Below, one piece after another: positions 60,316 to 64,000 of a stretch of 64,000 nt of DNA (position 1 is its first letter; each line of letters starts with the position of its first letter). Source of the stretch: Klebsormidium nitens (lineage: Eukaryota; Streptophyta; Klebsormidiophyceae; Klebsormidiales; Klebsormidiaceae); contig DF237155.1 in the NCBI GenBank assembly GCA_000708835.1, positions 62,001-126,000 of the forward strand. The letters run 5' to 3'. The position numbers and the translations under genes were made by a program. Below the pieces are notes generated by a model, which saw nothing but the letters and a program-made list of their open reading frames with translations, did not search any database and was not told where the DNA came from.

Positions 60316-61967
60316 GTACGGTCCGAATCACGGCAAGTGTATTCAATTATCGGCGCAAGTAACCAGGCGGGCGAGGTATTGATGGAAGGGGCAGAAGAGT
60401 TGAGACCCGCGAGTTGAGGCCGGTCGAATAGCGCCGGCGACCGCACAGGAGTCACAGCAAGTTGCAGCAGCCGGCCATTTTTTAAAGTCGGGCTTGTATC
60501 ATTTCTAGCTCTTAAGCACGCACATGCCCCAGCTAATATGCTCTGCGAGCCATAAAAACGGGGTCCATGACCGCATCGGGATTCGCATCAAGTTTTGCGA
60601 TTTTGGACCCACAGAGTTGATGTGCCGTGTTCGACCGAAATGCACGTCACCTGTACGTACATAGAGTTGAAGGTTATGGTATTTTCAATCCAAGCCCCCA
60701 CGATCACGTTATTCAAGCAACCCGGCGAGCAGACAACTGGCTCAAACCAACGGCATGTTGGCTGATGGGATCGAGTCTAATTTGCTGCAGCCAAAATGAG
60801 TGAGTTTTTGACTTGAGCACCAAATCCACCAGGGAGCTCTGATCTGGCTGCGCGTGCATCCACTAGTCTGTATTTCCGCAACATGGCGTTATTCGAACCA
60901 CATGACGGCCGGTCGCCATGCATGTGCTGGCAATTTAATCTAGACAGGGTCTACTTAAGTATCACTTTCCACAGTTGCAGAATATAGAGTGCAAATGATG
61001 TCAAGAGCTATAGCTGGCTCATGAGCAAGATGCAGCATCTTCTTGTTTGTAATACACGCATCCCGGACGCGCGTCAGACAGATTGCATGTTAGACAGGAC
61101 AAGAACTTAAAACATCTGACACTCTGACGACAGTCCCAAGGTGGCTGGCCCTTTGCTTAGTTGAGAACATACAGTCTTTTGTTCATATCACCACTACGGC
61201 AACTTCGCGGATATATCCACCCACTCTTGCATATCACGATCTGGCAGGCCGTTGCCATACCTGCCTGCCAAACATGGATGAATATGGAAGACCGCCTTGT
61301 TCTCGTTTACAATCCCAAGTGCAGGGTACGTATTCCGGTTACAGCTGTCAGCCACACGGCACGCAAACTTCAACAGCCCTAGTCGGAGGAAGGAACCTAC
61401 ACTTCCGAGACGTCCTTCTTCTACCGCCTGCTTCCAGGCCTTTGAGACGCGCTGCAGGCGCCCCAGCTCCCCTAGATCAAGGTCAAGTGCAGAAAGATAA
61501 CCGCACTAGATCAACACATTGACGTCATCCGGCCGGCCGGTCTTTAAAGAGGCTGGGCGCTCGTTTGGACTTGGCTTGCAAAATTGGACGCAGAACCCAC
61601 GACTCACGAGAGCATTCTGTAGAGGGCATGAGCACACTCTGTAGAGACTGCTTTCAAGCATGCCCCAAGCATACCTATGTTGCAAAATGCAGACTTGAAG
61701 GCTAGCTCCCTGTGCAGCCCAAAATCGAGGGGGAGTGCGCAAAGTGATCGGTGGGCGGACACCCGGGTGATCACCATTTTTGAGTTACGACGAAGTAAGC
61801 CCTGACAGATCGCTGTATGAATGTTCCTAACCCAAAGGGTTATTGATCACCGGGCAGGACCCGACCGACGATTTGCCCATCCCGGAGTCCAGCCACCACA
61901 GCCAGAAAGAAGTCTTTAACTGAAGTTTCATGACTAATTGGAGTGCGTTTCAAGTTCAAGTTCAACC
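60316..61967. other. intergenic stretch between xylanase and BASS genes
   Basis: AT-richer sequence with only short frames (at most 83 codons) and no recognised motif. It should hold the xylanase 3' region and the BASS promoter. No repeat or RNA gene was recognised. Confidence 0.4.
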
Positions 61968-63531
61968 ATGGCGCCAATGCCAATGGCTACATCTGTAGAT
62001 CTGAGTTGCTGGAGGCCTGTGGGGTCCATTTGTATTACACAAGGGGTTCCTGAATCTGTTGCCAACCAAATTACAAGCAATCTTAAGAAACATGGTCTTC
62101 ACTCCACCATACAAAGTAGAAGACCGCACAATGCCACCCTTTCAAGTCATCAGCAACCACCACCTCGCGTACAGCATATAGATTATCACTTCAAACAGGT
62201 GCAGCTTAGAAACCAGTCAGCTCTCTTCTTCAATTTTAGCAGCATTTTCCGATCTAAACGCATTCGACAACACGTCCTCAAGCAGAGGAAGGGTCCACCC
62301 TGGCTGGCTGGCATAAAGAAGCGCACCCGGCAAAAATGTATTGAAGCCGTTAGAGCCATTGCTGAATCACAAGAACCTGAAGCTTCTCTTGACAACGGCA
62401 ATGAGGACAATGCGGACAAGAGAACGTGGCAAGACTGGTTGGGGCTGGCAACTAGTTTGTACCCCGTGTATGTCTCGCTGGGGGCACTTCTGGCGGTGGT
62501 TCGACCGTCATCCTTTGCATGGTTCTGTGCGGTGAGCAGCCAAGCAGAAAGCGCTCAGAAGCGCGAAAAACTGGAACTCCTGGTCCCTTTTCTGTACCAC
62601 CTCTAGATCTTTGTGCCCTGCCTCTGGCGCCCCCACCACTTCTTGTCGCTTAGCTCTCTAGTTGTTGATAATCAAAAGAGACCCTGGCAGGGTCTTGTCT
62701 GGCAATCTCTCTACATACTAACTAAGAGGTCTTGCACACCCCGAAGGAAGACCCCCAAAACTGACCTATCGCTGTTGCTTTCGCCAGGGCGGGCCAACTT
62801 TGTACAGCTCTGCTTTGGGGATCATCATGCTGTCTATGGGCCTCACAATGGGGTGGGAGGACCTGCGGGCCTTGTTACTAGGCCATCCCGCGGCCATCGC
62901 ATTCGGCTTTGCCGCGCAGTATGTCCTGATGCCGCTCCTAGGCTTAGTGGTTAGTCACGCGCTCGGGCTGCCCTCGGCGCTGGCAGCGGGGGTGGTTCTG
63001 CTGTCGTGCTGTCCAGGAGGGACTGCTTCCAATGTGGTGAGTCGCAGCACTATGCAAGCGCTGGTATCTTGCGTACTAACGAGGCCAGGTTGCTTAGAGA
63101 ATGAAGTAGAGGTCAGAATCTTGTGTTGTCGGTGCCATCACAGATGGTGGTGAGTTGTCATATAGGAGGTTGGTCACAGTCGTCCAACGTGAGTTGTGCA
63201 CACCGAAACAAGCATGTCTGCAGATGGACGCAACTGTCACATGAGGGGAGAGTAAGGCGACAGTTACTTTCCAAGCCTCCGCTGCTTGCACAATCATCTC
63301 CAACCCCAACCGAGTTGCGCTTCTGCCGCAGTCCGAGTTATCCTGCTTCGAGCTGGTTTTCTCTTTGTTATCCAGGTGACCTTGATTGGGTATGGCGACG
63401 TCCCGCTGTCCATCATGATGACCATCTGCACCACCTTTGGAGCTGTGATCATGACGCCCTTCCTGATGCAAACACTGGCGGGCACGCTGGTGCCCATTGA
63501 CGCAGCGGGACTTGCGCTCAGCACACTACAG
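61968..63531 (+). CDS. bile acid:sodium symporter family protein (BASS), plastid type, 3' end beyond window
   Basis: Three exons in the window, 61968-62531, 62788-63036 and 63376-63531, all joined in phase 0 (323 codons so far); a donor follows the last exon, so the gene continues past 64000. The first about 150 residues are basic, Ser/Gln-rich and hydrophilic, as expected for a plastid transit peptide (inference). The transmembrane part then begins ([17 protein letters not shown]), followed by family motifs: [32 protein letters not shown], the signature [13 protein letters not shown], and [18 protein letters not shown]. Members of this family in plants import small carboxylates such as pyruvate, or glucosinolate precursors, into plastids with sodium; the substrate here cannot be told. 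The ATG at 61968 has a good context (CAACCATGGC). Confidence 0.93.
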
Positions 63532-64000
63532 GTAAGGCAGTGCCACAACCAGACATGTACATTCCCTGGGTTCTAGAGGATCCGAGATTGGGCTGGAGCA
63601 ATACCGACATCAGAGGAATGAAAATGTTTCAGAGATTGACCTGTTGAAGTAAGACTGAGCAAAGGCATGGCGGTATGGCTTGAACTTTTTCACAGCCCAT
63701 ACTGTGTGCGTTGATGAACCGAAAGTCGGTACAAGCTTTTGTAGTAATTTCAGAGCACTCACTGCCATCCAGGCTTCCAGTTAGCCACAGAGTCATGCTG
63801 TCACCATCAGCCCTCACCACCCTGTTTTCCAGCTAGCCAGCGGCATGTTTTAGACCACTGCTCAGCTTCGTAATTTCAGACCGGCCGTAGAAACGCAGAT
63901 CATTATACCAAAGTGTCCCTGCCAAATATTCATCATCTCCTGCGGATTTTCTTTTGCAACATACGGAGTCTCTCTTCAAGAGAATGTTGAAGAATACGGA
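63532..64000 (+). other. intron of the BASS gene running to the window edge
   Basis: The stretch follows the donor CAG|GTAAGG. No exon matching the missing C-terminal BASS segments was recognised before the edge. Confidence 0.6.

Overview
This is a nuclear window from a photosynthetic eukaryote, most probably a streptophyte alga or early-diverging green plant (inference). The genes carry many short GT-AG introns. The recognisable products are a plant-type UbiB/ABC1-like kinase, a GH10 xylanase with three CBM22-type modules, a plastid-type bile acid:Na+ symporter (BASS), eIF3h, tubulin cofactor A and a CCDC57-like coiled-coil protein. The last suggests a flagellated life stage. Gene density (about 13 loci in 64 kb) and balanced base composition fit a compact genome such as Klebsormidium, but the sequence alone does not name the species. 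No bacterial operon, rRNA, convincing tRNA or CRISPR array was seen.

Layout. 0-3.3 kb: no gene, one 144-bp tandem duplication. 3.3-9.0 kb (-): ABC1/UbiB kinase in at least 11 exons. 9.5-12.5 kb (-): unknown 814-aa low-complexity protein. 13.3-15.2 kb (+): unknown 118-aa cysteine-rich protein. 15.2-20.8 kb: gene-poor, with two copies of a GC-hairpin-rich repeat. 20.8-24.5 kb (-): unknown 841-aa Pro/Ser/Gly-rich protein. 25.6-30.0 kb (+): eIF3h, 11 exons, complete. 31.5-32.5 kb (+): small dehydrin/LEA-like protein. 33.9-39.8 kb: three intronless paralogues of an unrecognised multi-membrane-span family; the middle one is broken by a frameshift and a 187-bp inverted-repeat element with a 9-bp target duplication. 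41.7-48.5 kb (-): CCDC57-like protein, 12 exons. 51.6-52.4 kb (-): tubulin-folding cofactor A. 53.2-60.3 kb (+): GH10 xylanase, 13 exons. 62.0 kb to the right edge (+): BASS transporter, cut off by the window.

Gene models were built by joining open frames at GT-AG sites and requiring phase agreement. For eIF3h, TBCA, the xylanase, the CCDC57-like gene, the 118-aa gene and the 841-aa gene every junction keeps frame and the total length is a whole number of codons. The genes look like independent housekeeping and lineage-specific loci; no single pathway links them. Two neighbours on the same strand (TBCA and the CCDC57-like gene) both relate to microtubules. The least explained parts are the membrane-protein cluster with its element, the cysteine-rich gene, the two disordered proteins and the hairpin repeat.
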